DNA of 49,603 nt from Alcaligenaceae bacterium (lineage in GTDB: Bacteria; Pseudomonadota; Gammaproteobacteria; Burkholderiales; Burkholderiaceae_B), in assembly GCA_013416445.1 (NCBI GenBank), contig JACCER010000025.1, positions 1 to 49,603 on the forward strand, written 5' to 3'. This document shows, piece after piece, positions 1-9,033 of the stretch. The notes below the pieces were generated by a model. It searched no databases, was not told the DNA's origin, and saw only the letters and a list, made by a program, of their open reading frames with translations. Position 1 is the stretch's first letter. Each line of letters begins with the position of its first letter. The position numbers and the translations under genes were made by a program.

Positions 1-28
1 TCCAGGGTTTCAGTGGTACGATTTGGCA

Positions 29-95
29 TAGGCAATCCCGTTTGGTTGTGGAGTCGAATACCAGTAACCATAAGCCTTTGGCACGGGATTGCCTA
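29..95. repeat. 13-bp perfect inverted repeat downstream of the aminobenzoate operon
   Basis: Arms at 29-41 (TAGGCAATCCCGT) and 83-95 (ACGGGATTGCCTA) are exact reverse complements, separated by 41 bases. It lies just beyond the 3' end of the minus-strand operon. No run of T follows, so a simple intrinsic terminator is unlikely. It could be an operator for a gene left of the window or part of a small repeat. I see no coding sequence in positions 1-127. Confidence 0.45.
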
Positions 96-127
96 CCCCT
101 CTCTACAACAATAATGAAATTTCCGGG

Positions 128-535
128 TTAGGCTGCCGGCACCACTGCGGTAACTTCAATTTCGACACGAGCGCAATCTTCGATCAAGTCAGCCACCTCT
201 ACCGCTGTCATGGCCGGAAAGTGGCGCCCTATGATTTCCCGGTAATGCCGCCCCACATCGGGCATGGCAGCAGCGTACTCGTGTTTATCGCACACATACC
301 AGGTCATGCGGGTAATGTGTTCCGGGCCGGCACCGCCCTCTTTCAATATGGCCACAATGTTTCTTAATGCCTGGCCCACCTGCTCGGCGAAATCATTGGT
401 TTCAAACTGCTGCTGCTCATTCCAGCCCACCTGCCCGCCCACAAAAACCAGCCGGCTGCCCACACCCATTTCGGTCATGATGCCATTGGCATAGCCGCGC
501 GGCTCCACCCAAGTTGGCGGTTGCAAAATATCCAT
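128..535 (-). CDS. RidA/YjgF-family protein (divergent, active-site Arg replaced)
   Basis: This 135-residue protein has the RidA (YjgF/YER057c/UK114) fold signature: VFVGGQVG near residue 31 and the C-terminal block FPAMTAVEVADL...VEIEVTAVV near 106-132. Canonical RidA enzymes hydrolyse 2-aminoacrylate and related imines or enamines using an Arg in the motif PARxxVEV; here that position is Met109, so it is not a standard 2-aminoacrylate deaminase. The start was placed at the ATG whose first base overlaps the stop of the upstream CoA ligase (TAATG), which indicates translational coupling. As last gene of an aminobenzoyl-CoA operon it may deaminate or protect the enamine produced by the monooxygenase/reductase; that role is inference. 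Confidence 0.85.
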   Translation of the reverse strand: MDILQPPTWVEPRGYANGIMTEMGVGSRLVFVGGQVGWNEQQQFETNDFAEQVGQALRNIVAILKEGGAGPEHITRMTWYVCDKHEYAAAMPDVGRHYREIIGRHFPAMTAVEVADLIEDCARVEIEVTAVVPAA

Positions 536-2199
536 TATTTCTTTCCCCCTTGTTCTATTGTCCACTGGCGCAACACAAACCGCTGCAGCTTGCCTGTTTC
601 CGTGCGTGGCAGGCTATCGACGAACTTGACAGCGCGTGGGTATTTATACGGTGCAATCGCCGCCTTGACATGATCTTGCAAAGCCTTGACCATGTCCTCG
701 CTGGCAGCAGCGCCAGGCTTGAGTACAACAAAAGCCTTGACGATGCTGCCCCGGTCAGGGTCGGGCTTGCCAACAACACCGCACTCAAGCACGGCCTCGT
801 GCAATAGCAAGGCCCCTTCCACTTCAGGGCCGGCAATGTTGTATCCAGACGAAACAATCATGTCGTCGTTGCGTGCCTGGTAATACAAATAACCCTCTTC
901 ATCCATGGCGAAGGTATCGCCAGGCAGGTTCCAGCCGTGCTGCACGAACATGGCCTGGCGCTCATCGTCGAGATAGCGACAGCCCGTGGGGCCCTTGACC
1001 GCCAACCTGCCCACCACACCAGGCCCAACCTGATGGAAATTTTCATCGACCACCTGCGCCACGTAGCCGGGAACCACCTTGCCGATAGCCCCCGGGCGCA
1101 CCTTTTTACCAGCGCTGGACACGTAAACATGTATCATTTCTGTTCCGCCTATACCGTCTATCATTTCTATGCCAGTGGCTTTTTTCCATAGCTGGCGCGT
1201 GGCATCAGGCAAGGCTTCTCCGGCAGACACCGAATTTTTCAATGATGAAAGATCATGCTTGCCCGCCAGCGTCGCCATCTGGCGATAGTAGGTGGGTGCG
1301 GTAAAGCTCATGGTCGCTCCGAATTCCGCCACAGTGGCCAACAACTCGTCAGGCGTGAGTCTTTCCACCAATACGCTCGACGCCCCCACCCTCAAGGGAA
1401 AACACAGCAAGCCACCCAAGCCGAAAGTGAAAGCCAGCGGCGGCGTGCCGCAGACAATGTCGTCAGGCTGCATTTTCAGGGTATGGCGGGAAAACGTGTC
1501 GCACATGGCCAGCACATCGCGATGAAAATGCATGCAACCTTTAGGCTTGCCGGTCGTGCCGCTGGTAAATGCAATAAGGCAAACATCGTCGACAGCAGTG
1601 TCGCAAGCCTTGAAGTGATCAGGTTTGCCTCGTGCCAAGGCATCGATGCTTTGCGGGCCATCACCTTGAAAAAACCGCACATCGGTCAATTCGGGACAAA
1701 AGCCCGGATGGCCGGAGTCACGGCAGTTTTCGATTTCCTGGGCCAGGCGATGGTCGCACAGCACAGCCCTTATGCTCGCCTTGCTGATAATCTGCTTCAA
1801 CTCGAAAGCCCGCAGCAACGGCATAGTGGGCACGGTCACCAGCCCAGCCTTGACCGCCGCCAGCCACGACGACGCCATCATCACGTTGTTGGGCCCGCGC
1901 AGCAACAGCCGGTTGCCGGGCTGCAACTGCATATCTTCCACCAGCACATGCGCTATGCGATTCACCAACGCCAGCAATTCGTGGTAATTCATGCTGTGCC
2001 GCCCCGATGCATCACGCCAGTGCAGAGCGGTTCTGTCACCTTGTCCCTGGACAATGCGCTCGTCCAGCAAGGACACGGCGCAATTCAAACGTGCGGGATA
2101 GGCGACATCAGGGTTGTCATCAATGAGCAATTCCGGCCACTGTTCCAGCGGCGGAAGGTGGTCGCGTGCAAAGGTATCAGTATGTGCCGATCTTTCCAT
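535..2199 (-). CDS. 2-aminobenzoate (aryl carboxylate)-CoA ligase
   Basis: A 554-residue member of the ANL adenylating superfamily, close to benzoate/2-aminobenzoate-CoA ligases. The AMP-binding P-loop FTSGTTGKPKG is at residues 211-221, the GGTEM block follows, and the C-terminal catalytic lysine lies in PRTETGKLQR. It would activate the aromatic acid with ATP and CoA in the cytoplasm. The start is the ATG at 2199 because AGGAG sits seven bases upstream; a longer frame upstream has no family similarity. It lies directly behind a hydratase remnant and before RidA. Because the neighbouring oxygenase has the fused reductase domain typical of 2-aminobenzoyl-CoA metabolism, 2-aminobenzoate is the likeliest substrate; benzoate or salicylate cannot be excluded. 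Confidence 0.85.
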   Translation of the reverse strand: MERSAHTDTFARDHLPPLEQWPELLIDDNPDVAYPARLNCAVSLLDERIVQGQGDRTALHWRDASGRHSMNYHELLALVNRIAHVLVEDMQLQPGNRLLLRGPNNVMMASSWLAAVKAGLVTVPTMPLLRAFELKQIISKASIRAVLCDHRLAQEIENCRDSGHPGFCPELTDVRFFQGDGPQSIDALARGKPDHFKACDTAVDDVCLIAFTSGTTGKPKGCMHFHRDVLAMCDTFSRHTLKMQPDDIVCGTPPLAFTFGLGGLLCFPLRVGASSVLVERLTPDELLATVAEFGATMSFTAPTYYRQMATLAGKHDLSSLKNSVSAGEALPDATRQLWKKATGIEMIDGIGGTEMIHVYVSSAGKKVRPGAIGKVVPGYVAQVVDENFHQVGPGVVGRLAVKGPTGCRYLDDERQAMFVQHGWNLPGDTFAMDEEGYLYYQARNDDMIVSSGYNIAGPEVEGALLLHEAVLECGVVGKPDPDRGSIVKAFVVLKPGAAASEDMVKALQDHVKAAIAPYKYPRAVKFVDSLPRTETGKLQRFVLRQWTIEQGGKK

Positions 2200-2282
2200 G
2201 GTGTTCTCCTGTTTTGTTGCACTGCTACGTAGGTGTGCTTTCGACACTACGCCGCCTGCATCGACGCTCAGGCAGGACCGAT

Positions 2283-2537
2283 TTAGTCGCCCTCGAAAAC
2301 AGGTGACTGCCTGGCGACGAAAGCGTCGTAGGCACGGCGGAAATCCCTGGTTTGCATACATATGGCTTGCGCCTGGGCCTCGGCTTCTATGGCTTCGTCG
2401 ATACCCATGTTCCATTCCTGGTGCAGCAGCTTCTTGGTCATGCCATGCGCAAAAGTAGGGCCATCAGCCAATTGCCGAGCCTGATAACCGGCGCAAGGGC
2501 GCTTATGCTGCTGCATATCGTGTACGGCTGTCTGCAT
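2283..2537 (-). pseudogene. Enoyl-CoA hydratase remnant with large internal deletion
   Basis: This 84-codon frame has its own start with a good AGGAG site and runs to a normal stop, but only residues from about 20 onward look like a known family: [20 protein letters not shown], then [20 protein letters not shown] and a terminal VFEGD, which match the last 60 or so residues of crotonase-fold hydratases of aminobenzoate and benzoate CoA pathways. Normal members are about 260-280 residues, so the CoA-binding and oxyanion-hole regions are missing. The position between SDR and CoA ligase is where an intact hydratase gene would be expected in such operons. The simplest reading is a deletion that removed most of the gene but left start and stop in frame. 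It should not be catalytically active. Confidence 0.75.
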
Positions 2538-2568
2538 TTTTGCTCTCCTGTTATGTTGAAGCGGAGGC

Positions 2569-3357
2569 CTAGCCCACCATCACTTCCCCGCCATCGATCG
2601 GTATCGCCTGACCGTTGATCGCCGCTGCGCCAGGCAGGCATAGCCACACCACGGCATCCGCCACTTCAGCCGGCTGAACCAGCCTGCCTTGCGGATTGCG
2701 CCCGGACAGCCTGGCCCTGGCTTGCTCGGCTGACATGCCGGTTTTTTCCTGTATGTTGACCACGGCATCGCGCACAATGTCGGTTTCGGTATAACCTGGG
2801 CACACGGCATTGACCGTCACGCCTTTTTGGGCGGTTTCCTGGGCCAGCGCCCGAGTCAAGCCTATGACGCCATGCTTGGCGGCGCAATAGGCACTGACGT
2901 AGGCGTAGCCAACCAGCCCGGCGGTGCTGGCGACATTGACGATGCGCCCCCAACCGCGTTCAACCATGCCTGGCAGGGCGGCTTGCATGCAATGAAAAGT
3001 ACCGGTCAGGTTGACCGCTATCATTTGCTGCCAGTCCGCTACATCGATCCGGTCAAAGCGCTCGCTGGCCGCCTGGCCCGCGTTGTTTACCAGGATATCG
3101 ACCACGCCCAAAGCGGCTTGGGCCTGCTGGAACAGGCGCTGCACATCAGCCTGTTCCGAAATATCGCCGCTGGCTATTGCCACTTGGCCGCTATGCGCCA
3201 GTTCAGCCGCAGCCTGTTCCAGCGCAGCCTGGCCACGCCCCACCAAGGTAACGCTGGCGCCCATGCCCAGCAGCCCCTGAGCTACCGCAAAGCCTATGCC
3301 GCGCGACCCGCCAGTAACCAGCGCATGCTTGCCCGTCAAACCTTGATTCGACATCAT
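2569..3357 (-). CDS. SDR-family 3-hydroxyacyl-CoA dehydrogenase-like oxidoreductase
   Basis: A 262-residue classical short-chain dehydrogenase/reductase. The Rossmann motif GGSRGIG is at 16-22, NNAG at 91-94, catalytic Ser144, Tyr157 and Lys161 are all present (YxxxK), and a C-terminal IDGGEV motif follows. Such proteins oxidise a hydroxyacyl-CoA or reduce an oxoacyl-CoA with NAD(P)H. Its start codon overlaps the stop of the monooxygenase gene (ATGATG around 3352-3357; either ATG could be used), so the two are translationally coupled. By position it should act on an alicyclic CoA thioester made by the monooxygenase/reductase; the exact step is inferred. Confidence 0.85.
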   Translation of the reverse strand: MMSNQGLTGKHALVTGGSRGIGFAVAQGLLGMGASVTLVGRGQAALEQAAAELAHSGQVAIASGDISEQADVQRLFQQAQAALGVVDILVNNAGQAASERFDRIDVADWQQMIAVNLTGTFHCMQAALPGMVERGWGRIVNVASTAGLVGYAYVSAYCAAKHGVIGLTRALAQETAQKGVTVNAVCPGYTETDIVRDAVVNIQEKTGMSAEQARARLSGRNPQGRLVQPAEVADAVVWLCLPGAAAINGQAIPIDGGEVMVG

Positions 3358-5693
3358 TTTCCTATCGGCTGCACATTCGCGGCCGCCCGTTCAAAATTAG
3401 TTTCCAGTTGCCGCTTCGCAGGAAGGTATTGTTTCGGCCACGCAACATCGGTAACGCCTATGCGGGCCGATTCACGCAGCGTCCAGGCCGCATCCGCCAG
3501 ATGCGGCCTGGCCAGCGCACACAGGTCGGCGCGACCGGACGCAATAATGCTGTTGACATGATCGGCTTCAAAAATGGCCCCGACCGCAATCGTAGGCACC
3601 TGCGCTTCATTGCGCACCCGGTCGGAAAACGGGGTTTGGTACATGCGGCCATACACAGGCTGCTCGGCCTTGCTGACCTGGCCCGATGAACAATCGACCA
3701 TGTCGACCCCCATCGTCTTGAAGCAGCGGGCAATATCGATGGCGTCGTCGGCAGTAATGCCGCCCTCCACCCAATCATGCGCTGATATGCGCACAGACAT
3801 GGGAAGATGCTGGGGCCATATGGCACGTACCGCGGCAAACACTTCCAGCGGGTAACGCAGGCGGTTTTCCAGCGAGCCACCGTAGTCGTCGATACGCTGA
3901 TTGGTCAGAGGCGAGATGAAACTGGACAACAGATAGCCGTGCGCGCAATGCAATTCCAGCCAGTCGAAACCTGCATCAGTGGCGCGCCGGGCAGCCGAGG
4001 CGAATTCATCGCGCACTGTATCCATTTGCGTACGCGTCATAGCCTGGGGCACCTGGGATACGCCGTCAATATAAGCTAGCGCCGATGCGGAAACCAGCGG
4101 CCAGTTACCTTGAAGCAAAGGCATATCGGTGCCTTCCCAACTGACGCGGGTCGAGCCCTTACGCCCAGCGTGGCCCAGTTGTATGCCGATATGGGCGTCG
4201 CTGTTCTGATGGACGAAGTCGACAATACGCTTGAAAGCCAGCATTTGCTCATCCGTCCAGAGGCCTGGGCATCCCGGCGTAATGCGTGCGTCGGGCGAAA
4301 TACAAGTCATTTCAACCATAACCAGGCCGGCGCCGCCCATGGCTCGCGCTCCTAGATGCACCAGGTGAAAGTTGCCAGGCACGCCATCGACACTGGAGTA
4401 CATAGCCATGGGTGACACCACTACGCGATTTTTCAGCCGGATACTGCGCACCGTATAGGGCGTAAGCATAGGTGGCAAGGGATGGGCGTCACCGCCTGTT
4501 ACCCCCGCCCGCTCTGCCATCCAGCGCTCGTAGCCTTCCAGCCAGCCAGCATCGCGCAGGCGCAGGTTTTCGTGGGATATACGCTGCGACCGTGTCAACA
4601 AGGAATAGGCAAACTGCTGCGGCTCGAAATAGGCATAACGCGCTACGTTTTCAAACCATTCAGTGGAATTGCGCGCCGCATTCTGGATTTTCAGGACTTC
4701 TACGTTGCGCACCTTTTGGTAGTGATGCAAGGCAGTCGGCAGCTTGTTCTTGTGAGCCACTATTGAATTGTGCAATTCAATAGCATCTTCCAACGCCAGC
4801 TTGGTGCCCGAGCCTATGGAAAAATGCGCCGTATGGGCTGCATCTCCCATCAAGACCACAGGAATGCGACGTCCGCCAGGCAAGGTTTGCTCATGTACCC
4901 AGGTATCGCATATGACACGCGAAAAACGTATCCAGATGGCGGCGCCGCCCAGGTGGCTGGCGTTGGAAACAAGCGCATTACCACCCAGCCACGGGGCGAA
5001 CAGCTTTTCGCAGTAGGCAATGCCATCCGCCTGGCTCATGGCGTCGAGGCCAGCGGCCTGCCAGGTCGCATCCAGCGTTTCGACGATGAAAGTCGACATG
5101 CCGGTTTCGTATTGGTAGGCATGCGCTTGAAACCAGCCATATTCAGTTTGCACGAAGGCGAAAGTAAAGGCGTCGAAAGCTTGTTTGGTTCCCAGCCAGA
5201 CATAACGGCATTCACGGGTATCGATATCGGGCTTGTAGGTAGCGGCGTAGCGCGTACGCACCCGGCTGTTCAAGCCATCGGAGGCTACCAGCAAGTCAGC
5301 GCTGTATTTTTCGGCTATGACCTGATCGTCGTCGACATCGGTTTCAAACACGAGCTTGACGCCAATTGCTTCGCAGCGCGCCTGCAACACGTTAAGCAGC
5401 TTTTTACGCCCTATTCCAATAAAGCCATGGCCACTGCTGCGCACGCTGCGGCCCTTGAAATGAATGTCGATGTCGTCCCAATGGTTGAAGGCATCGCTGA
5501 TTTGCTGTGCTGAAACAACATCGGCCGCTTTCAGGTTTTCAAGGGTAGCATCGGAAAAGACCACACCCCAACCAAAAGTATCGTAGGGACGGTTGCGCTC
5601 AATAACAATGACCTCATGCCCGGCGTCAGCGAGTTTCATCAGCAAGCCAAAATACAAACCTGCCGGTCCTCCTCCTATGCAAACGATATTCAT
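3354..5693 (-). CDS. 2-aminobenzoyl-CoA monooxygenase/reductase (FAD monooxygenase + OYE fusion)
   Basis: A 779-residue fusion. Residues 1 to about 385 form an FAD-dependent aromatic hydroxylase: dinucleotide motif GGGPAG at 7-12, DG motif at 139-140 and GDAAHT at 283-288. Residues from about 408 to 760 form an Old Yellow Enzyme-like FMN barrel starting at [20 protein letters not shown], with LGHAGRKG near 507 and [11 protein letters not shown] near 582. This architecture is that of the Azoarcus evansii 2-aminobenzoyl-CoA monooxygenase/reductase, which hydroxylates 2-aminobenzoyl-CoA at C5 and then reduces and dearomatises the ring. Databases often call such proteins bifunctional salicylyl-CoA 5-hydroxylase/oxidoreductase, so salicylyl-CoA is the alternative. 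GGAG precedes the ATG. It is the key enzyme of this operon. Confidence 0.9.
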   Translation of the reverse strand: MNIVCIGGGPAGLYFGLLMKLADAGHEVIVIERNRPYDTFGWGVVFSDATLENLKAADVVSAQQISDAFNHWDDIDIHFKGRSVRSSGHGFIGIGRKKLLNVLQARCEAIGVKLVFETDVDDDQVIAEKYSADLLVASDGLNSRVRTRYAATYKPDIDTRECRYVWLGTKQAFDAFTFAFVQTEYGWFQAHAYQYETGMSTFIVETLDATWQAAGLDAMSQADGIAYCEKLFAPWLGGNALVSNASHLGGAAIWIRFSRVICDTWVHEQTLPGGRRIPVVLMGDAAHTAHFSIGSGTKLALEDAIELHNSIVAHKNKLPTALHHYQKVRNVEVLKIQNAARNSTEWFENVARYAYFEPQQFAYSLLTRSQRISHENLRLRDAGWLEGYERWMAERAGVTGGDAHPLPPMLTPYTVRSIRLKNRVVVSPMAMYSSVDGVPGNFHLVHLGARAMGGAGLVMVEMTCISPDARITPGCPGLWTDEQMLAFKRIVDFVHQNSDAHIGIQLGHAGRKGSTRVSWEGTDMPLLQGNWPLVSASALAYIDGVSQVPQAMTRTQMDTVRDEFASAARRATDAGFDWLELHCAHGYLLSSFISPLTNQRIDDYGGSLENRLRYPLEVFAAVRAIWPQHLPMSVRISAHDWVEGGITADDAIDIARCFKTMGVDMVDCSSGQVSKAEQPVYGRMYQTPFSDRVRNEAQVPTIAVGAIFEADHVNSIIASGRADLCALARPHLADAAWTLRESARIGVTDVAWPKQYLPAKRQLETNFERAAANVQPIGK

Positions 5694-5761
5694 GCCTTAG
5701 CTCCGAATGCCGGTTTCGTAACGACGCCACTTGACATGGCGGTAATACTGCGATCAAGGAC

Positions 5762-6847
5762 TCAACCCGCTGACAAGCCATTAATAGCCTGCAGCAGGCT
5801 AACCCGGGACTGCCCTATGACGGCCCCTCGCCAGTCATCGTGATCCGGGTAAAACGCGGCCTTGTGTGCCACTTTCATTGCCTTGCGCCGCCCCGGATCG
5901 ACAGCCCCCTGGACAGCCAGCCAACGATCGCCGCGCAAAGCCATGAAGACATCGTCCATGGGCACAGTGCCGTATTCCAGCGCCATGAAAGTCAGCTCTG
6001 GAACATCAGCGCACTCTTCCAGCAAGGCCCGCAAACCGGTACCGCCTATATCGACCGTGCTGGAATCCGGATCCACCACCGACACCACGTCAGCGCCCCA
6101 CCAGGACTTGGCCCGGTCGTATGCTGCCGGATCTTTCTGGACAAAGACTTTTTCCGCATGGCCATAAGGCCCCAAGCCGGTGTGGTAGTCGATCCAGGCA
6201 ATGCGCTCGCGATTTTTTCCATAGCTGGCAAGAATACCGCGCAAATTCAGATTGCTCCATGAGGGCGTGTGACCGCCGTAAAACAGCCCTTGGGCATGGC
6301 TGTACTGACCCAGCATGACACCCTCGCGATAAGCCTGCTCGCCCTCGGTATCGATAAATTCCTTTATGGCCGCGGCATTGTCGGGGCCCGGCGGCCAGGT
6401 TGCCGGCAAAAGCAAGGAATGCAAAGTACGGTAGTGCGGGTTATCGGGCAGGGTCTGGCTGAAATCAAGAAAATTACGATTCAGGTCGATATTGTCTTCG
6501 TTGGTGCGATGCCCCCATGAAAACCCATACGGATTCAAGGCGTGTATGAAAAGCAGGCCTATGCCATGGTCCCTGGCGCGGTCAAGCAAAGGCTGGTCGT
6601 TCAGCAGCGCAACCTGGCAGCCCGAGCCGCAATAGCCTTCCTCGCCGTGCATTGCCGAGGTCAGAACCAGCAAGGCACGAGCCTGGGCGTCACCGTAATA
6701 CGCCACATCGGTGGATAAATCTTCGCCGTCTATGCCCGGCCCCGCCGTGTTCACATAAGACCGCAGGCTGCAGCCCTGCTTATGCGCCGCAGCGATAAAG
6801 CGCGCCCTGGCGTCTGCATAGCTGACCCCGAAGTAGGCTTGAAACAT
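5762..6847 (-). CDS. DUF2817 (M14 carboxypeptidase-like) protein
   Basis: A 361-residue protein of the DUF2817 family, related to zinc carboxypeptidases of family M14. Visible features are HGEEG near residue 69 (HxxE zinc-binding pattern), NPYGFSWGHRTNEDNIDLNRNF near 111-130, IDYHTGLG near 220 with the third zinc histidine, and LEYGTV near 292 with the presumed catalytic glutamate. No signal peptide is seen, so it is probably cytoplasmic. It lies 68 bases upstream of the monooxygenase/reductase on the same strand and is divergent from a MarR regulator, so it may be the first gene of the operon. A natural job would be amide hydrolysis, for example releasing an aromatic acid from a conjugate, but that is speculation. 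Confidence 0.8.
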   Translation of the reverse strand: MFQAYFGVSYADARARFIAAAHKQGCSLRSYVNTAGPGIDGEDLSTDVAYYGDAQARALLVLTSAMHGEEGYCGSGCQVALLNDQPLLDRARDHGIGLLFIHALNPYGFSWGHRTNEDNIDLNRNFLDFSQTLPDNPHYRTLHSLLLPATWPPGPDNAAAIKEFIDTEGEQAYREGVMLGQYSHAQGLFYGGHTPSWSNLNLRGILASYGKNRERIAWIDYHTGLGPYGHAEKVFVQKDPAAYDRAKSWWGADVVSVVDPDSSTVDIGGTGLRALLEECADVPELTFMALEYGTVPMDDVFMALRGDRWLAVQGAVDPGRRKAMKVAHKAAFYPDHDDWRGAVIGQSRVSLLQAINGLSAG

Positions 6848-6868
6848 GATGAAGGTCTCCGTTTTTTA

Positions 6869-6948
6869 TTTGCAAAATGTCTGCATAACATCAAAGACGC
6901 CAACAAACATCATCACTACACTACAGCGATTCGTACCGACTTTGCAAA
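6869..6948. promoter_or_regulatory. Two TTTGCAAA palindromes in the MarR/operon divergent region
   Basis: The 171-base region between the DUF2817 gene and the MarR gene holds two copies of the perfect 8-bp palindrome TTTGCAAA, at 6869-6876 and 6941-6948. MarR proteins usually bind AT-rich palindromes in their own divergent promoter region. These are candidates only; they are shorter than typical MarR sites and could occur by chance in this AT-rich stretch. Confidence 0.25.
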
Positions 6949-7018
6949 CCTGACACCCTCATGTAGTTGAAGATTAAAATATTCCTATAACCAATATCAA
7001 ATCCTATTATAAAAAGCC

Positions 7019-7531
7019 ATGAGCGCCACTCCTGCCACTACCATACAAAACATTCCCGACCTGGAAAGCCGCACGGTTCCTGAAGATCATCAAGACCTCA
7101 GGCTATGGTTGCGCATGCTTAGTTGCTGCAACCTGGTCGAAACCGAAATCCGCAGCCGCCTGCGCACCGAATTCGAAACCACGCTGCCACGCTTTGACCT
7201 GATGGCGCAATTGCTGCGCGCGCCGGCCGGCATGAAAATGAGCGAACTGTCGCGCCACATGATGGTCACCAACGGCAATATCACCGGCATCACCGATCAG
7301 CTCGAAAAAGAAGGCATGGTCGAAAGGGTCAAGGTCGCCACCGACAGGCGCAGTTCGCTCATACGGCTCACGGCCAAGGGCAAGCGCAGCTTCAAGAAAA
7401 TGGCCAAATCACACGAAGAATGGATACGTGCCATGTTTGGCGGCCTATCTGAAACCAGCCGCAGCGCCCTGTTCGACGCCTTGGCCGAACTCAAGCTGCT
7501 GGCCCAGCCACAACTTTCCGGCCGCCCCTGA
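7019..7531 (+). CDS. MarR-family transcriptional regulator
   Basis: A 170-residue MarR-type winged-helix protein. The recognition helix region MKMSELSRHMMVTNGNITGITDQLEKEG is near residues 72-100, followed by the wing VERVKVATDRRSSLIRLTAKG near 101-121. Family members are dimeric repressors that release DNA on binding a phenolic or CoA-linked aromatic ligand. It is divergently transcribed from the aminobenzoyl-CoA operon, so control of that operon by substrate or its CoA thioester is likely (inference). The ATG at 7019 was chosen although no good Shine-Dalgarno is visible; an AT-rich stretch runs right up to the start. Confidence 0.88.
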   Translation: MSATPATTIQNIPDLESRTVPEDHQDLRLWLRMLSCCNLVETEIRSRLRTEFETTLPRFDLMAQLLRAPAGMKMSELSRHMMVTNGNITGITDQLEKEGMVERVKVATDRRSSLIRLTAKGKRSFKKMAKSHEEWIRAMFGGLSETSRSALFDALAELKLLAQPQLSGRP

Positions 7532-7542
7532 TAAAATCAATG

Positions 7543-7579
7543 GTTCTCCGCTTATCATAGGCGGCGAACTATTTTTTTT
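7543..7579 (+). terminator. Intrinsic terminator after the MarR gene
   Basis: A stem with arms 7543-7551 (GTTCTCCGC) and 7561-7569 (GCGGCGAAC), one mismatch, closes a 9-base loop and is followed by eight T residues at 7572-7579. It lies 11 bases after the MarR stop and separates that gene from argJ. Confidence 0.75.
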
Positions 7580-7605
7580 ATCTCTTTTACCGCTGAGTCA
7601 CTGCC

Positions 7606-8832
7606 ATGGCCGTTAATTTATATATCCCGCCGGAATCCAGCATTTTTGCCGTAGCAGGCGTAGAAATCGGTACTGCCGAAGCCAGCATACGCAAAGCCAA
7701 TCGCCGCGACCTGACGGTATTTCGCCTGGCTGAAGGCAGTAGCGTGGCAGGCGTTTTTACGCTCAACCGGTTTCGTGCCGCCCCCGTGCAAGTATGCGAA
7801 GCGCATCTGGCCAGCGGCCAAGGCATACGCGCGCTGGTCATCAACACCGGCAACGCCAATGCGGGTACAGGTGCAACCGGCTTGCAAATCGCCCGCGACA
7901 CCTGCACGGCCCTGGCCCAACTGCTTGATATCCAGCCCGCCCAAGTATTGCCTTTTTCCACCGGCGTCATCCTCGAGCCCCTGCCACTAGATCGCCTTGT
8001 TGCAGGTCTACCCCAAGCGGTTGCCAATCTGCAAGACAACAACTGGTTTGCCGCCGCCCACAGCATCATGACCACCGACACCCAGCCTAAAATCGTGTCG
8101 CAGCGGGTTGCCCTGGGGAACAACACCATTACCATCACCGGCATCAGCAAGGGCGCGGGCATGATACGCCCGAACATGGCCACAATGCTGGGCTACCTGG
8201 CCACCGACGCCGGTATCGCGCCCGCCCTGCTTAAAGACATGGCGCGCGACATCGCCAACCGCTCCTTCAACCGCATTACAGTCGACGGCGACACCTCAAC
8301 CAACGACTCCTTCATTATCATCGCCACCGGCAAAAGCGGTGTACAGGTTGACTCGGCCTCTGATCCTTCATATGCCCCGCTCTACGAAGCACTGGCCGAT
8401 GCCGCCGCCGAACTCGCGCAGAAAATCGTGCGTGATGCCGAAGGCGCAACCAAATTCATGACCATACAGGTTGAACAGGCCAAAACCACCGAAGAGGCAC
8501 TGAAGGTGGCCTATGCCGTAGCTCAGTCGCCACTGGTGAAAACCGCCTTTTTTGCCTCTGACCCCAACCTGGGCCGCATATTATGTGCAATAGGCTACGC
8601 CGGCATCAACGACCTCGACGTTGGCGGCATCAGCCTTTGGCTGGGCGATGTGCTGGTCGCAACCCAGGGCGAGCGCAACCCCGACTACCACGAGGCAGAC
8701 GGGCAGCGGGTCATGAAAGAAGCCGAAATCGTGGTGCGTATTGCGCTGGGGCGCGGCAATATCTCCGATACTGTGTATACCTGCGATTTCTCTCATGAAT
8801 ACGTCAGCATCAACGCCGATTACCGCTCGTAG
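7606..8832 (+). CDS. argJ: Bifunctional ornithine acetyltransferase/N-acetylglutamate synthase
   Basis: A 408-residue ArgJ of full length. The autocleavage site is the ATML motif with nucleophilic Thr193, preceded by [12 protein letters not shown]; the proenzyme is cut before this Thr to give alpha and beta chains. [12 protein letters not shown] near 78 is also typical. It transfers acetyl from N-acetylornithine to glutamate in arginine biosynthesis and can make N-acetylglutamate from acetyl-CoA. It stands alone, after a terminator and before the ribosomal protein promoter, with REP-like palindromes downstream. Confidence 0.97.
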   Translation: MAVNLYIPPESSIFAVAGVEIGTAEASIRKANRRDLTVFRLAEGSSVAGVFTLNRFRAAPVQVCEAHLASGQGIRALVINTGNANAGTGATGLQIARDTCTALAQLLDIQPAQVLPFSTGVILEPLPLDRLVAGLPQAVANLQDNNWFAAAHSIMTTDTQPKIVSQRVALGNNTITITGISKGAGMIRPNMATMLGYLATDAGIAPALLKDMARDIANRSFNRITVDGDTSTNDSFIIIATGKSGVQVDSASDPSYAPLYEALADAAAELAQKIVRDAEGATKFMTIQVEQAKTTEEALKVAYAVAQSPLVKTAFFASDPNLGRILCAIGYAGINDLDVGGISLWLGDVLVATQGERNPDYHEADGQRVMKEAEIVVRIALGRGNISDTVYTCDFSHEYVSINADYRS

Positions 8833-8841
8833 CGGCTGGCA

Positions 8842-8870
8842 TCGGGTTACGCACTTCACGCTAATCCGGC
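8842..8870. repeat. REP-like palindrome, copy A
   Basis: CGGGTTACGC and GCTAATCCGG form an imperfect stem around a short loop just after argJ. It belongs to the dispersed family with core GTCGGATTACGC/GCGTAATCCGAC seen at several other intergenic sites in the window. Confidence 0.55.
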
Positions 8871-8896
8871 CTGCAATCAATGCTGTCGTTCATAAA

Positions 8897-8922
8897 TCGG
8901 ATTAGCCAAAGGCCTAATCCGA
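8897..8922. repeat. REP-like palindrome, copy B
   Basis: TCGGATTAGCC (8897-8907) pairs with GGCCTAATCCGA (8911-8922) with one bulged base and a three-base loop. It lies between argJ and rplU, in tandem with copy A, and could end argJ transcription. Confidence 0.65.
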
Positions 8923-8957
8923 CTAGCCCCCCACAAGCGGCAAACTCGGGCAAGCAA

Positions 8958-8987
8958 TTGACTTCGCTACGCTTTTCACGTTAGAAT
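8958..8987 (+). promoter_or_regulatory. Sigma-70 promoter of rplU-rpmA
   Basis: A -35 box TTGACT (8958-8963) and a -10 box TAGAAT (8982-8987) are separated by 18 bases, 47 bases ahead of the rplU ATG. A small hairpin CTTGGC/GCCAAG (8994-8999 and 9006-9011) lies in the predicted leader, then AGGA at 9022-9025 before the start codon. Confidence 0.7.
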
Positions 8988-9033
8988 CGTGAGCTTGGCA
9001 TTTTGGCCAAGGCTTTTATTTAGGAACTCCCAC

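Noticed and set aside
1255-2232. 325-residue plus-strand frame opposite the CoA ligase
   Set aside because: Gln- and His-rich antisense shadow of a clear adenylate-forming enzyme.
8989-9033. Upstream start for rplU
   Set aside because: Adds 15 residues foreign to L21 and includes the leader hairpin; AGGA is placed for the ATG at 9034.
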